The notes beneath the pieces are model-generated. The model had not been told where the DNA came from, ran no database searches, and saw nothing but the letters and a program-made list of their open reading frames with translations. From CBDCWT01 sp965223305 (GTDB taxonomy: Bacteria > Planctomycetota > Planctomycetia > Pirellulales > Pirellulaceae), in assembly GCA_965223305.1 (NCBI GenBank), contig CBDCWT010000040.1, forward strand, positions 121,496 to 185,495: a stretch of 64,000 nt of DNA, read 5' to 3'. Every line of letters begins with the position of its first letter. The first letter of the stretch is position 1. Made by a program: the position numbers and the translations under genes. Shown here in pieces: positions 54,803-63,907 of the stretch.

Positions 54803-56191
54803 TTAGATCACAATGTCGATTTGCTCTTGTCCTGCTGATACGCCAAGCTCCGGCGAGCTGGCAAGACCTTCATCGTTGCCGTCACCTTGCTCCACGGATT
54901 GATGCTTCGGGCGATCGGGATCGGCCGATCCTCCAGAGTCGTGGGGTGCATTTTCCGCAGCACCTCCAAAGCCGCGTTCGTTCAAGTCAACGTCAAACTG
55001 CTCAATGCGGACACCCTGCTCTATCAGCCGATCGCGGAGTACCGGTAGGTTCTCCAGTAGTAGCGACCGTGCCGCTGATGTCTCGGCCTCGAGCCTTGCA
55101 GTCAGCGTCCCGTTTTGGACTCTCAATTCGAGCTTCAAAGCGCCCAACTCCGGTGGGTGCAACCGCAGACGCAGCGTTCCATCCCGCGCTTCTGCAACCT
55201 GGAATGCTCGCGCCACGCGTTCGACGAAACGTCGCTGCTGAGCGGTGTCAAGTTGCTCGACCCGTTCAGCGCCGTCCTCGGAACGCGGCAACAGCTGCTC
55301 GACAAAACGGACTGGCGGAAGGTCCCCTTTCGGGCTGGCGGGCTCCCCGCTCGGATCGGCTGGACCGGAGCGAGCATCACTCCTGCCACCCGACCGATCC
55401 GCCGTGATCTGCTCCGTGGCGTCAGGCGGGCCAGGTGGCTGCGGACCACCCAGCGATCGCTCCCCGGCCTGATCACTCCTGCCGGGCAGCGCTGACGGTT
55501 CGCCCGTTACAGCTTCAACTCCCTCTGGTCTCGGTTCCGCAACCGACCCGCCGTCGACCTTGGAGTCAGCCGACTCGGTGGGCAGCTGCTCGCTCTGTGA
55601 TGCCCGATTAGCAATATTCGGCGATTCTGCTTTGGCCGGAGACTGCTCTTCCGGATCTCCGGTGCCTACCTCTTGTGCAGCTAGCTTGGTAATCTCGTCC
55701 TCCGCCAAGACCACTTGAGCGGATGCCTCTTCATCGGAGACGGGTTGTACGCCGGACGCTGGGACCTCGACCTGGTGACCGGTGTCTTGTTGCTCCACAG
55801 CGACCTGCGGGGAGCGCCGCGGCGTTGCCTCGACCTGTGTATCTGTTACCAGACCGGTCTGTAGCTCAAGTTCGACAGGAACTTCCTCGTTGTCGTCTGA
55901 CTCGACGCCCTGCTCGTCGTCGGTGCGTGCCGCAGTCGGCTCTGCTGGCTCTTCCCCCGAGTCGGCGGTGGTCGCCTGTTCCTCCTGTTCGGCGTCCTGG
56001 TGTTCCGTCTCGGAAACAGCAGCGGAAGGCGATTCTTCCTCGACACGATTGTGCTGCTCCGACTGGCCCGCGTCGTGGTCCCGGCTTAGATGGGCTTGGA
56101 ACGATGTCTGTTGATCGTCGCTCGTCACGGCCGCGGTAGTTGGCAGCGACGCCTCGAAGCTACCGACGGTATCAATGGGGAGTGAAGCCAT
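54803..56191 (-). CDS. fliK: Flagellar hook-length control protein FliK
   Basis: Molecular ruler that stops hook growth and switches export specificity, 462 residues. The N-terminal three quarters is a disordered Gln/Glu/Pro/Ser-rich spacer, as expected for a ruler. The C-terminal switch domain is LRLRLHPPELGALKLELRVQ then NGTLTARLEAETSAARSLLL and ENLPVLRDRLIEQGVRIEQF. The ATG at 56191 follows a TTG codon at 56194. Downstream flgD is coupled at 12 bases. Confidence 0.9.
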   Translation of the reverse strand: MASLPIDTVGSFEASLPTTAAVTSDDQQTSFQAHLSRDHDAGQSEQHNRVEEESPSAAVSETEHQDAEQEEQATTADSGEEPAEPTAARTDDEQGVESDDNEEVPVELELQTGLVTDTQVEATPRRSPQVAVEQQDTGHQVEVPASGVQPVSDEEASAQVVLAEDEITKLAAQEVGTGDPEEQSPAKAESPNIANRASQSEQLPTESADSKVDGGSVAEPRPEGVEAVTGEPSALPGRSDQAGERSLGGPQPPGPPDATEQITADRSGGRSDARSGPADPSGEPASPKGDLPPVRFVEQLLPRSEDGAERVEQLDTAQQRRFVERVARAFQVAEARDGTLRLRLHPPELGALKLELRVQNGTLTARLEAETSAARSLLLENLPVLRDRLIEQGVRIEQFDVDLNERGFGGAAENAPHDSGGSADPDRPKHQSVEQGDGNDEGLASSPELGVSAGQEQIDIVI

Positions 56192-56217
56192 CAATCGATC
56201 CTGTTTGTCATCGACAG

Positions 56218-56913
56218 TTATTCTTGCTCTCTGGTCACAAACTGCTGAGCCCTCTCCCTGGTCTGGCGGATCCGCTGCACGTCGGGCACTCCGAGCCGGA
56301 TGCGGCGCAGGATCTCGTGCAGGCGCTCGTTGTCCTCCATGGCTTTAAACTCCGCCAGGATCTTTTTTCGCTTTTCGAGCGGCATAGCTTTAACAATCGT
56401 GACCACGAACTGAAAGTTGTCGGGATCATCGAGGTATTTCATCAGTTGCTGCTTGGCTAGCTTTGCAGTCACTGCCTGTAGTTTTGCTTGGGTGTTCTGT
56501 AGGGCTTGGCTCTGTTTCCCCTCTTCACGAGCTTTAGTCCAACGTTCGAAGTCGTCCACCAGTTGATCAAAGCGCCGCTTCTCCTGCTCGACCATCTTTT
56601 TCAACTGACGGAGGTCGTTTAGCCCCTTTTCGGTCGCAATTTCCCGCAGCGCAAGATCGAGTGCAACTTCTTTGCGTTTGTGTTCGACTTCCGAGTGTGA
56701 GACTTGCGCCTCTTCGATCGGCTTGGCTTCCGTCTCCATTTCCTTCCAAATGCTGTGAAGATCGACGTCGCGCGCAACCGCCAGCATTTGCAGCAGACGT
56801 TCTTCGCTCAGTCCGCCCTTGAGCGCAACCGCCAGCAAGAGTCCGGCTTCGGCCGTGACCGTCGCGATGCTGAAGTAAACAGCCAATGTGAAGCAGAGGC
56901 GGAATAGTTTCAT
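56218..56913 (-). CDS. MotE-like membrane-anchored coiled-coil protein (second of a pair)
   Basis: A 231-residue protein with an N-terminal signal or anchor (LCFTLAVYFSIATVTAEAGL) and a long charged coiled coil (residues about 60-150, including LRQLKKMVEQEKRRFDQLVD). A C-terminal helical bundle with FVVTIVKAMPLEKRKKILAE resembles the MgtE N-terminal/MotE-like fold. It lies between fliK and an evident paralogue, at the place where other flagellar operons have MotE/YlxF. MotE proteins act as chaperones for stator or rotor parts. The name is by position and architecture only. Confidence 0.6.
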   Translation of the reverse strand: MKLFRLCFTLAVYFSIATVTAEAGLLLAVALKGGLSEERLLQMLAVARDVDLHSIWKEMETEAKPIEEAQVSHSEVEHKRKEVALDLALREIATEKGLNDLRQLKKMVEQEKRRFDQLVDDFERWTKAREEGKQSQALQNTQAKLQAVTAKLAKQQLMKYLDDPDNFQFVVTIVKAMPLEKRKKILAEFKAMEDNERLHEILRRIRLGVPDVQRIRQTRERAQQFVTREQE

Positions 56914-56977
56914 TGGCTAGCGAGATCGTGAGAAAGCGAAAACGAAGAGAGGTCAGGCGCGAGCTCTCTGACAAACA

Positions 56978-57640
56978 TCAGGTGGATTCCAACTCGCTGA
57001 TTGCTCGGAAGATCATGTGTAGCAAGGCACTTTCCTGTTCATCCTGGAACTCCCCAAAAATTTTCTTGGTCTTGTCGTCCGGCATCGCCAACAGCATCGT
57101 CACGACATCCCCCATCACGTCGTCATCTGGGTCGAGGTCACGGTCCTTTAGCATGCGCACGATCAGGTTCTTGGCTTGCTTCGGCCTGAGCGAGGTTAGC
57201 GTCAGCCTGACTTCTTCGATGGCGGCACGACGCGCGTCGTCCTCTTTGGTCTTTAAATGAGCATCGAAGATCTTCTTACGTTCGTCGAACCGGCTGCTCT
57301 CCTCACGCACGCCAACAAACAGGTCGTTGACGGCTCCTATCCCCTCCTCAATTGCCTTTTGTCGGTCCTGCAGTAAGGGATTCTGAGCACGGCTCTCAAT
57401 GATCTCCTGGCGAGTCACAGGCTGCGGTGGAACGGGGGCTTCCTGGGGACCCTGTTCTGACGGCAGCTCTGTCAAATCGACGCCATATACGACCGCGGTG
57501 TATCTGAGCAGCTTGGTGGGCGTCAATGCGCCGTTCGACCAGAGAACGACTCCCAGAGCCGCCTGTGCCGCAACCGTGCTGACGCACAGACAAGCAAAGC
57601 CCACGGCAATCGCATTGGCTAATGATGTGAGTAGGTTCAT
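56978..57640 (-). CDS. MotE-like membrane-anchored coiled-coil protein (first of a pair)
   Basis: A 220-residue paralogue of the next gene, with N-terminal anchor AIAVGFACLCVSTVAAQAAL, a coiled coil around residues 90-135 (REESSRFDERKKIFDAHLKT) and a C-terminal bundle with NLIVRMLKDRDLDPDDDVMG and MLLAMPDDKTKKIFGEFQDE. Both proteins share LLxxxAVxxxVDL after the anchor. It lies 23 bases downstream of fliJ. Role inferred as MotE-like; two copies in tandem are unusual. Confidence 0.6.
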   Translation of the reverse strand: MNLLTSLANAIAVGFACLCVSTVAAQAALGVVLWSNGALTPTKLLRYTAVVYGVDLTELPSEQGPQEAPVPPQPVTRQEIIESRAQNPLLQDRQKAIEEGIGAVNDLFVGVREESSRFDERKKIFDAHLKTKEDDARRAAIEEVRLTLTSLRPKQAKNLIVRMLKDRDLDPDDDVMGDVVTMLLAMPDDKTKKIFGEFQDEQESALLHMIFRAISELEST

Positions 57641-57663
57641 GATGATACTGCGGTAATGAGTGG

Positions 57664-58116
57664 CTATCTTCTTCTTTTTCTATGGTCTTGCCGCAGCGCT
57701 ACCTCATCCAGCTGCTTTGTCTCCCGCACCGCTTCTGCCTGCTGGTGAGCACGCAGCTGCCGCTCCCTCAACCGCTCCAATACCCGCACCTCCCGATCCG
57801 CACCGACGACAGCCTGCCGACGTCTCTCGATCTCCTGTCCGACCTGCTCGCGCTGCTGGGCTAGTGCTGCTGCTTGGGTCTTGAGCACCAGCTCGTAACG
57901 GTTGCTGTTGAGAAGTTGGTTCACATCGATTTGATCTCGTTGCTTTGCAGCGGCCACTTGCCGCTTGTGCATCTCCAGTTCTGCCGCCAAGCTCTCCATC
58001 TGCTCGCAGAGCAACTGATCGGCGCGATGGGCCTCTGCCAACTCAACTTGCCGCTGCTGCCTATCGGCCTCACGGAGCTTGAGCAACGTTTGCAGACGAA
58101 AGCGGAAAGCGGGCAT
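57664..58116 (-). CDS. fliJ: Flagellar export chaperone FliJ
   Basis: A 150-residue all-helical coiled-coil protein, starting MPAFRFRLQTLLKLREADRQ, the usual FliJ opening, and rich in Gln, Arg and Glu throughout. FliJ sits in the pore of the FliI hexamer like the gamma subunit of F1 and escorts export chaperones. It lies directly after fliI (43 bases) as in most flagellar operons. Sequence conservation in the family is low; position makes the call secure. Confidence 0.88.
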   Translation of the reverse strand: MPAFRFRLQTLLKLREADRQQRQVELAEAHRADQLLCEQMESLAAELEMHKRQVAAAKQRDQIDVNQLLNSNRYELVLKTQAAALAQQREQVGQEIERRRQAVVGADREVRVLERLRERQLRAHQQAEAVRETKQLDEVALRQDHRKRRR

Positions 58117-58159
58117 ATATCCGACCTAACTACTCTGCAACTTCTGAACACCACAACTC

Positions 58160-59500
58160 CTAACCCTGAGAAACATTTCGCTTCATGTTCAGCTGAGTCC
58201 CGCAGCGAGCGGCCAATTTGAGCAACGCCATACGATTCTCCTTAAGTGTTGTTTGCTCATCGACAGCTTGTGTCAGAAACGCGTCGATCTCGTCCTTCAT
58301 CGCCAGCGCGGCGTCGACGCGTGGATTGGCACCTGCCCGGTAGGCGCCGATCGAGATCAGGTCTTCGTGATCGTGGTACGCCGCCAGGAGCTGCCGCACG
58401 GCCACGGCCGCGCTGAGCTGCTCGGGCGTCGAAATCGCAGGCAGCAAACGGCTGATGCTCTGCAGAACGTCGATTGCTGGATAGTGTCCTTGGGACGCCA
58501 GTTGCCTGGAGAGCACAACGTGCCCATCAAGCAGGCCGCGCACCGTGTCACTAATCGGCTCGTTCGTATCATCACCTTCCACCAGCACTGAATAGAAGGC
58601 CGTAATGCTCCCCTGCTGGTAGCGGCCGGCACGTTCCACGAGTTTTGGCAAAAAGCTGAATACGGACGGGGGATAACCACGCGTCGTGGGTGGCTCGCCC
58701 GTGGCCAAACCAATCTCTCGCTGCGCCATGGCACAACGCGTGATCGAGTCCATCAACAGCAGAACATCTCGACCCTGATCGCGGAAATACTCCGCGAGCG
58801 CCGTGGCCGTAACTGCCGCTTGGACCCGCAGCAGGGCGGGCTCGTCACTGGTTGCCAGCACGACCACGCTACGAGCACGTCCGGCGGGACCGAGATCTCG
58901 TTCTAGAAACTCGCTGACCTCGCGACCGCGCTCCCCGATGAGCGCAATCACATTGACGTCTGCCGACGTGTAGCGGGCCATCATTCCCAGCGTCACACTT
59001 TTACCCACGCCCGACCCAGAGAAAATCCCTATTCGCTGGCCGCGTCCGCAGGTCAGCAGCCCGTCGATGACGCGGATGCCTGTACCCAAAGGTGTGTCGA
59101 TACGTGGACGCTGGACCGCTGGTAACGGCGGAGCATCAAGCGGTACCAGGTCAGGGAGAACCGGCGGTTGAAATCCGTCCGTCGGTTTACCGTGAGCATC
59201 GACAACTCTCCCTAACAACCCAGGGCCCGCATACAACGCGCGGCTGGTTCGCTTCAGCCGCACGCGGCTACCGTGCCGAACGCCAGACAGAGCCCGAAAT
59301 GGAAAGACCCAGGTTAGCCCGTCACGAAATCCGACCACCTCCCCTTCGATGCCGGCGCCAGTCTGACGATCGATCTCAGCCAGTGCGCCAACCGGCGCGG
59401 GAAAGCCAGCCACACCGGTCATCATCCCCTCGGTGCGCACGACACTTCCCGTCAGAGAAGTTGTCATGATCGTCGGCAGCTGATGATGGTAGTCGAGCAT
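58160..59500 (-). CDS. fliI: Flagellum-specific export ATPase FliI
   Basis: Hexameric export ATPase, 446 residues. It has Walker A GIFSGSGVGKSVTLGMMARY near residue 160, Walker B DVLLLMDSITRCAMAQREIG, and the GEPPTTRGYPPSVFSFLPKL segment specific to FliI/YscN enzymes, which separates it from the F1 alpha and beta subunits at the other end of the window. The C terminus has LAAYHDHEDLISIGAYRAGA. The start at 59500 lies 30 bases after fliH. Intact and of normal length. Confidence 0.96.
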   Translation of the reverse strand: MLDYHHQLPTIMTTSLTGSVVRTEGMMTGVAGFPAPVGALAEIDRQTGAGIEGEVVGFRDGLTWVFPFRALSGVRHGSRVRLKRTSRALYAGPGLLGRVVDAHGKPTDGFQPPVLPDLVPLDAPPLPAVQRPRIDTPLGTGIRVIDGLLTCGRGQRIGIFSGSGVGKSVTLGMMARYTSADVNVIALIGERGREVSEFLERDLGPAGRARSVVVLATSDEPALLRVQAAVTATALAEYFRDQGRDVLLLMDSITRCAMAQREIGLATGEPPTTRGYPPSVFSFLPKLVERAGRYQQGSITAFYSVLVEGDDTNEPISDTVRGLLDGHVVLSRQLASQGHYPAIDVLQSISRLLPAISTPEQLSAAVAVRQLLAAYHDHEDLISIGAYRAGANPRVDAALAMKDEIDAFLTQAVDEQTTLKENRMALLKLAARCGTQLNMKRNVSQG

Positions 59501-59530
59501 CTTTCTTTTTTTCGGTGTGATCCCTTGACG

Positions 59531-60193
59531 CTAGGTAAGCTCCTCTTCGATCCTTGCTAACTGGGCTTCGATCGAGTGGTCGATCGCCCCAAACTGCGTC
59601 ACGACGCGGCAACCGCCGCGCGAGATCTCCTCATCGGCAACGACATCCGTGGGGGCCAGCTCTCCCATTTCGGCCGCGAGCTTTTCGACCCAAGGACCGA
59701 ACGCCTCCACATCGTCTGGATTCAGGTGCAGCTTGAACTGACCGCTGCCCGCCGCCAGCTCCAGCACCTCCCGCACGAGATCCTGCGTAATCTCGGGCCG
59801 TGCTCCAAGTTCACGCCTGATGATCCGCTCCGCGATGGCAACAGCCAGATGAACGGTCTCACGCTGCCATTGATTCAGCCAGCCGTGTTTGGCCAGCCCG
59901 ATTTCGTCAGCGGTCTTCTTGACAATCGGCAGCAACTTATCTAGTTCCTTGTGAAGCCGCTCTCCTAGCCGCTGCTCCGCCTCTGCCCGCGCCGTCTGCC
60001 GCGCTTTCTCGAGTGCCTGCTCCTCGAGCTGGACGGCGCGCTGCCTCGCCTCTGCGACGATGGTCTCCGCCTGCTCGCGCACCGTCTGCAAGTAACCCTC
60101 CGCCCGGCGAGCCATATCATCGAAGTTAAACTCGGCAGGCTGTCCACCCGTCCGGCGACCGCGCCACTGTCCAGATTTGATGATTCCAGCCAT
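59531..60193 (-). CDS. fliH: Flagellar export regulator FliH
   Basis: Regulator and stalk of the export ATPase, 220 residues. A long amphipathic helix (ARRAEGYLQTVREQAETIVA then EARQRAVQLEEQALEKARQT) precedes a C-terminal domain with HLAVAIAERIIRRELGARPE and EEISRGGCRVVTQFGAIDHS, as in FliH and the homologous ATP synthase b-delta parts. A full 180-bp palindromic element lies between it and fliG, so the distance to fliG is 280 bases instead of the usual few. Confidence 0.9.
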   Translation of the reverse strand: MAGIIKSGQWRGRRTGGQPAEFNFDDMARRAEGYLQTVREQAETIVAEARQRAVQLEEQALEKARQTARAEAEQRLGERLHKELDKLLPIVKKTADEIGLAKHGWLNQWQRETVHLAVAIAERIIRRELGARPEITQDLVREVLELAAGSGQFKLHLNPDDVEAFGPWVEKLAAEMGELAPTDVVADEEISRGGCRVVTQFGAIDHSIEAQLARIEEELT

Positions 60194-60221
60194 TTATCGA
60201 GCGGAGGTTGTGTCGGAGCGC

Positions 60222-60401
60222 TAACCCGAATTATTCATGAGCGATCTGCTGCGAGGTCGTAAGTCCATCCGTGGCTTCGTCATGCTTCACAATTCTCCCT
60301 CGACGTATTGCTTCAATACGCCTGCGGGAGAATTGCTCGCCTTCCTTGCCACGAACGTACTTACAACCTCTCGCGACGATCTTCATGAATAATCCGGGCT
60401 A
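60222..60401. mobile_element. 180-bp palindromic MITE-like element, full copy B
   Basis: Near-identical to 18258-18437 in the same orientation, ends TAACCCGAATTATTCATGAG and CTTCATGAATAATCCGGGCT. It is inserted between fliG and fliH inside the flagellar operon. Confidence 0.88.
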
Positions 60402-60473
60402 AGTCCTGAGGTCGCGTAGGCTCATCACATCTGTCGGTTACAAGCTGGACGGCGACCAGCGTATAGCAAAAAT

Positions 60474-61640
60474 CTAAGCCGCAGCTGCAAATCGCGCGGC
60501 GGGGAGCGATTGGATGAGACCGTCGCGAGCCAGTTGCGTAGCAACGGAGGCGACACGAGCCTGAGCTTCTTCGATATCGGCCAACCGCAGTGGTCCAACG
60601 GCCGCAATGCGGCGCGACAGGGCGCGCGCCTCGCGGGCTGGCAACGGCTTCAATAGCCGCTTGACGAACGCGGGCGGTGCTCCTGTCAAGGCCAACAACA
60701 CCAACTCGGAAGGCAGCTTTGTGAGGAGCGTGACCAGATCTCGATCACTCAGCTCGCTGAGGCTCATGAAGTCGACGACCTCTTCAGGAGGCGGCGCCGC
60801 CGTCCGCGGCATCGACTCCGGCAGACCGTTCTTCGGCCCGACGGCCTCCTTGTCCGACGGGACTGGCCCCGACGTGGCTATCGACCCGGTGGGCCGCGGA
60901 GCGGGATCAGCTTCAACAGGCTTCGCGGAGCGAGCACCCGAGCGCGCTTGCAACATCTGAACGAGCGAGCGATCGTGACGAGCGACATTCTCCCAGAGGG
61001 ATTCGCGATCCTTGCCAGCGGCGGTCAGGATCGACGAAACGGCAGCGATCCCCGAGGCACGGTTGCGAGCTGAGCGGATTTCATCGGCCAGCAACGCCTG
61101 TATTTGCTGCTCGACTTCAACCACAATCGAGGCATCGGCGATGTCCAATTCCGCCACCCGACGCAAGATGTCGGCCTGCAGTCGCGAATCGAGATATGAA
61201 ATGAACTCAGCGGCACGTTGTGGTGGCAGGTGGGCGACAACCACCGCAATGATCTGTGGATTTTCGCTCCCTAAATGGCTGGCCAACGCTGCGGGAGTTG
61301 CTTCTTCCAAGAACCGAAACGGCCGTCGATCGTCTTCGGGCACCGTGGCAGGTTCGGGCACCGTGGTACGTTCCGCGAGTTTCTCGGCCAGCGATTCGTC
61401 CAACTCGACACCCTCGTCCGGACTGTCCTGAGGCTCGCCCGAACGGAGAAAATCTTCGACGATCGTCTGCTCTTCGTCTGAGGGTATCTGGTTCAATTCC
61501 ACGATCGCCATTTGGACCCGCCGGGCTTGTTCCGGGTCCATCTTCTCCAGCAACAACCGAGCGCTGTGTGGGTCGAGCGCGGACACCAACACAGCCGCTT
61601 TGCGGGTCGCTTCATCCGGTGGAGTGAGAGATGATTTCAT
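60474..61640 (-). CDS. fliG: Flagellar motor switch protein FliG with long middle linker
   Basis: Rotor torque protein of 388 residues, about 50 longer than usual. The N-terminal domain (KAAVLVSALDPHSARLLLEK) binds FliF, and the middle domain (SENPQIIAVVVAHLPPQRAA) binds FliM. A Pro/Ala-rich linker (about 220-285) takes up the extra length. The C-terminal domain reads LVLLALTGAPPAFVKRLLKP then REARALSRRIAAVGPLRLAD. Aligned with Escherichia coli, the acidic pair of the torque helix (Asp288/Asp289) is Arg-Arg here, while the Arg281 and Arg297 positions are kept. A surplus of basic charge on that helix is unusual. Confidence 0.92.
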   Translation of the reverse strand: MKSSLTPPDEATRKAAVLVSALDPHSARLLLEKMDPEQARRVQMAIVELNQIPSDEEQTIVEDFLRSGEPQDSPDEGVELDESLAEKLAERTTVPEPATVPEDDRRPFRFLEEATPAALASHLGSENPQIIAVVVAHLPPQRAAEFISYLDSRLQADILRRVAELDIADASIVVEVEQQIQALLADEIRSARNRASGIAAVSSILTAAGKDRESLWENVARHDRSLVQMLQARSGARSAKPVEADPAPRPTGSIATSGPVPSDKEAVGPKNGLPESMPRTAAPPPEEVVDFMSLSELSDRDLVTLLTKLPSELVLLALTGAPPAFVKRLLKPLPAREARALSRRIAAVGPLRLADIEEAQARVASVATQLARDGLIQSLPAARFAAAA

Positions 61641-61813
61641 GCAGTACTTCGTAGTTCCTGTAGTTCTAAAGTGAAGTTATGCTCTTCGCAGTCCGGCGAG
61701 TGCTGAGTAGCGGATCGCCGGGTTCCGATGGGTGTGTCTTGGAGTCATGAGCGAACGTCTCGCTGAAGCGTTTGCAATGCCTGACAAAGGTCTGTTTCAC
61801 GAACAACCTAACG

Positions 61814-63478
61814 CTAGGCGGCATCGCCAATCCAATTCTGTAGCACGTTGGCAGCTGCATCCGGGTCCTCGCGGACTAGTTCGGTCAGCTCTTCCCGCAG
61901 GCTCCGTCCGGAATGTTGAAAACGTGCCTTCAGTGAATTGGCAAGGTCCTCTTCGTCCATCTCTTCGTCGCTGGCTTCAGATCGTTCGCCTCCAGACGCC
62001 AGCGACTCGATCGGAATGGTCTGTTCTCCGGCCGCAACCGGCACGGCTTGGGTCGTTCGCAACATACTCCGTAGCATCCAAAGACCGACGAACGCCATGA
62101 TGAACAGCCCAATGGTTTGCCAGTTGGAAGCGAACCAAGAGCTGGCGTTCTCGGTGAAACCCGGTCCGGGGGGCATCGCCAACGGTGTCTCGTGGTAGGT
62201 GGCAACGGTGATGCGGGGAAACGGGTCTTCACCAGGCGAAGTTCTGGGAATGACCGTCCGAACCACGTTCTCGACCAAGACTTTGATTTCCGACTCGATG
62301 TCGCTGAGATCATCCGGCGAGGGCTCGTCTCCGCCAGGGTTTTTTGAGCGCCAGACCTTCCCGTAGTAGCTCCACGGGACTGCCACGGACGCGGTAACGT
62401 ACTCGGTGGCCAATGGCGCTTGTTCGGTAATCTGCTGGGTCGACCCTGCGATGCGGTTCGTCTCGTTGCGGGATTCCGAAAGGGTATTCTCCGAGCCGCT
62501 CTCACCGGAAATCGCTAGTGCTTCGTTCTGGCCGATCCCGTTGGCTCTGGCACCTGGCACACCGCCTTGCGGCATGTTCGTTGAGTTGGATTCCTTGACG
62601 TATTCGGTATCGCTGACAGGCACCGGATCGTCGTAGGTCTGCGTTGTCGTCTGATGCTTGAGGTTCTTGTCCAAGCCGACGAACACTTCGACGGAGATCC
62701 CTTGAATGAATTTCAGCTGATCTTCGATTTTCCGTTTGTACGTCTGTTCCCAGCGGCGCTGCGTTAACGCGAACAGATTGTCTTCTCCGAAGGAGCCGCC
62801 GCTGCCGTCTCCCTCGAATGTGATACCGGAGTTGGCATCCGTCACACTGACGTTCTCGATTTTGGCTCCGGTCCCACGAGCTCCCGCCTTGCGAATCGAC
62901 TTGACCAGCTCTTCGTCAAGGTGGTTGTTACCAAACCCTCGCGCCTGGATCAGCACATGCCGTTCGTTTTGATGGCCGATGGCGCTCTTTTGCGAAGCGT
63001 CCGTAATCTGGACAAAAACTTCCTCGATGTTGTGAAGCTCGCGCAGCAGGTTCTCGAGCTCACGCTCTTTGACACGCAGCGCCTTGCGGTCGCGAACGTC
63101 ACGGGATTCAAGTGGATTTGTCGACTTGAAAAGCTCCGCGGAGGGCACACCGGGATGTTCTGGGTAGGCATTGGCATCGTGAATGGCAGCCAAATACTTG
63201 TCACGCTGCGTTCGAGGGACCTTGATCTTGTGTTGCTCGACCTCCCAATCATTGAGCCCCGCGCTGCCGAACGCCAGCGCCATGTTGTCGATTTCGCGCT
63301 GCGAGAGCGTCTGAGCCCCGAACAGAAAATCGTCGGTCGAGCTCGTCTCGCTGCGAAACAGGTAGACGAGGCTGACCACAATCGCCGCCAGCAGCAGTCC
63401 GGTCGTAATCCGGGCCGCTGGATTCATGGGCTGGAACAGATCTCGTAACTGCGCTCCAGTCTTGTTCAAAAAGTCCAT
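61814..63478 (-). CDS. fliF: Flagellar MS-ring protein FliF
   Basis: MS-ring protein, 554 residues. It has an N-terminal transmembrane helix (ITTGLLLAAIVVSLVYLF), ring-building motif domains with QREIDNMALAFGSAGLNDWE and RELENLLRELHNIEEVFVQI, a beta-collar region (NQTNRIAGS-type segment near residue 340), a second transmembrane helix (TIGLFIMAFVGLWMLRSML) and a FliG-binding tail ending LREELTELVREDPDAAANVL. The ATG at 63478, with GGAGGT six bases upstream, is preferred to 63511. A 173-base gap separates it from fliG. Confidence 0.93.
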   Translation of the reverse strand: MDFLNKTGAQLRDLFQPMNPAARITTGLLLAAIVVSLVYLFRSETSSTDDFLFGAQTLSQREIDNMALAFGSAGLNDWEVEQHKIKVPRTQRDKYLAAIHDANAYPEHPGVPSAELFKSTNPLESRDVRDRKALRVKERELENLLRELHNIEEVFVQITDASQKSAIGHQNERHVLIQARGFGNNHLDEELVKSIRKAGARGTGAKIENVSVTDANSGITFEGDGSGGSFGEDNLFALTQRRWEQTYKRKIEDQLKFIQGISVEVFVGLDKNLKHQTTTQTYDDPVPVSDTEYVKESNSTNMPQGGVPGARANGIGQNEALAISGESGSENTLSESRNETNRIAGSTQQITEQAPLATEYVTASVAVPWSYYGKVWRSKNPGGDEPSPDDLSDIESEIKVLVENVVRTVIPRTSPGEDPFPRITVATYHETPLAMPPGPGFTENASSWFASNWQTIGLFIMAFVGLWMLRSMLRTTQAVPVAAGEQTIPIESLASGGERSEASDEEMDEEDLANSLKARFQHSGRSLREELTELVREDPDAAANVLQNWIGDAA

Positions 63479-63542
63479 CCATGGACCTCCAGGAACCAGG
63501 TACTGTCTCAAAACAGATTTACAGCTCTCCGATCACCGGCTG

Positions 63543-63851
63543 CTAAATCCGTATATCTTTGATCTCTTGATAGGCCTGAACCAACTTGTTTCGGACCTGC
63601 ATCATCATCCGAAATGACAGATCGGCCTTTTGCACGGCGGTCAGCACCTCGGCCGCATTGACGTCCTCGCCAGTCATGAGTTGCTCGACTGATTTACTAG
63701 CATCCTGTTGCATCGAGTTCACTTGATCGATCGCATTCAGCATGAAGTCCTTGAACGCCGGTGCGTTACTCGTTGTCGCATTAAACTCTGGCGGGAGGGA
63801 TGGTAGCGTCAACCGAGCGGCTGGAATCGAGTTCAATTGCGCGTCCTCCAC
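63543..63851 (-). CDS. fliE: Flagellar rod-MS ring adaptor FliE
   Basis: A 102-residue protein joining the rod to the MS ring. It has the C-terminal conserved helix GEDVNAAEVLTAVQKADLSF followed by RMMMQVRNKLVQAYQEIKDI, the FliE signature. It lies between flgC and fliF, the standard order flgB-flgC-fliE-fliF. Normal length. Confidence 0.93.
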   Translation of the reverse strand: MEDAQLNSIPAARLTLPSLPPEFNATTSNAPAFKDFMLNAIDQVNSMQQDASKSVEQLMTGEDVNAAEVLTAVQKADLSFRMMMQVRNKLVQAYQEIKDIRI

Positions 63852-63907
63852 TGATTTTCAGACAGCAATTCTCCGACGCAGGCGGAGCCAGCAGCTGCCT
63901 CGACGTG

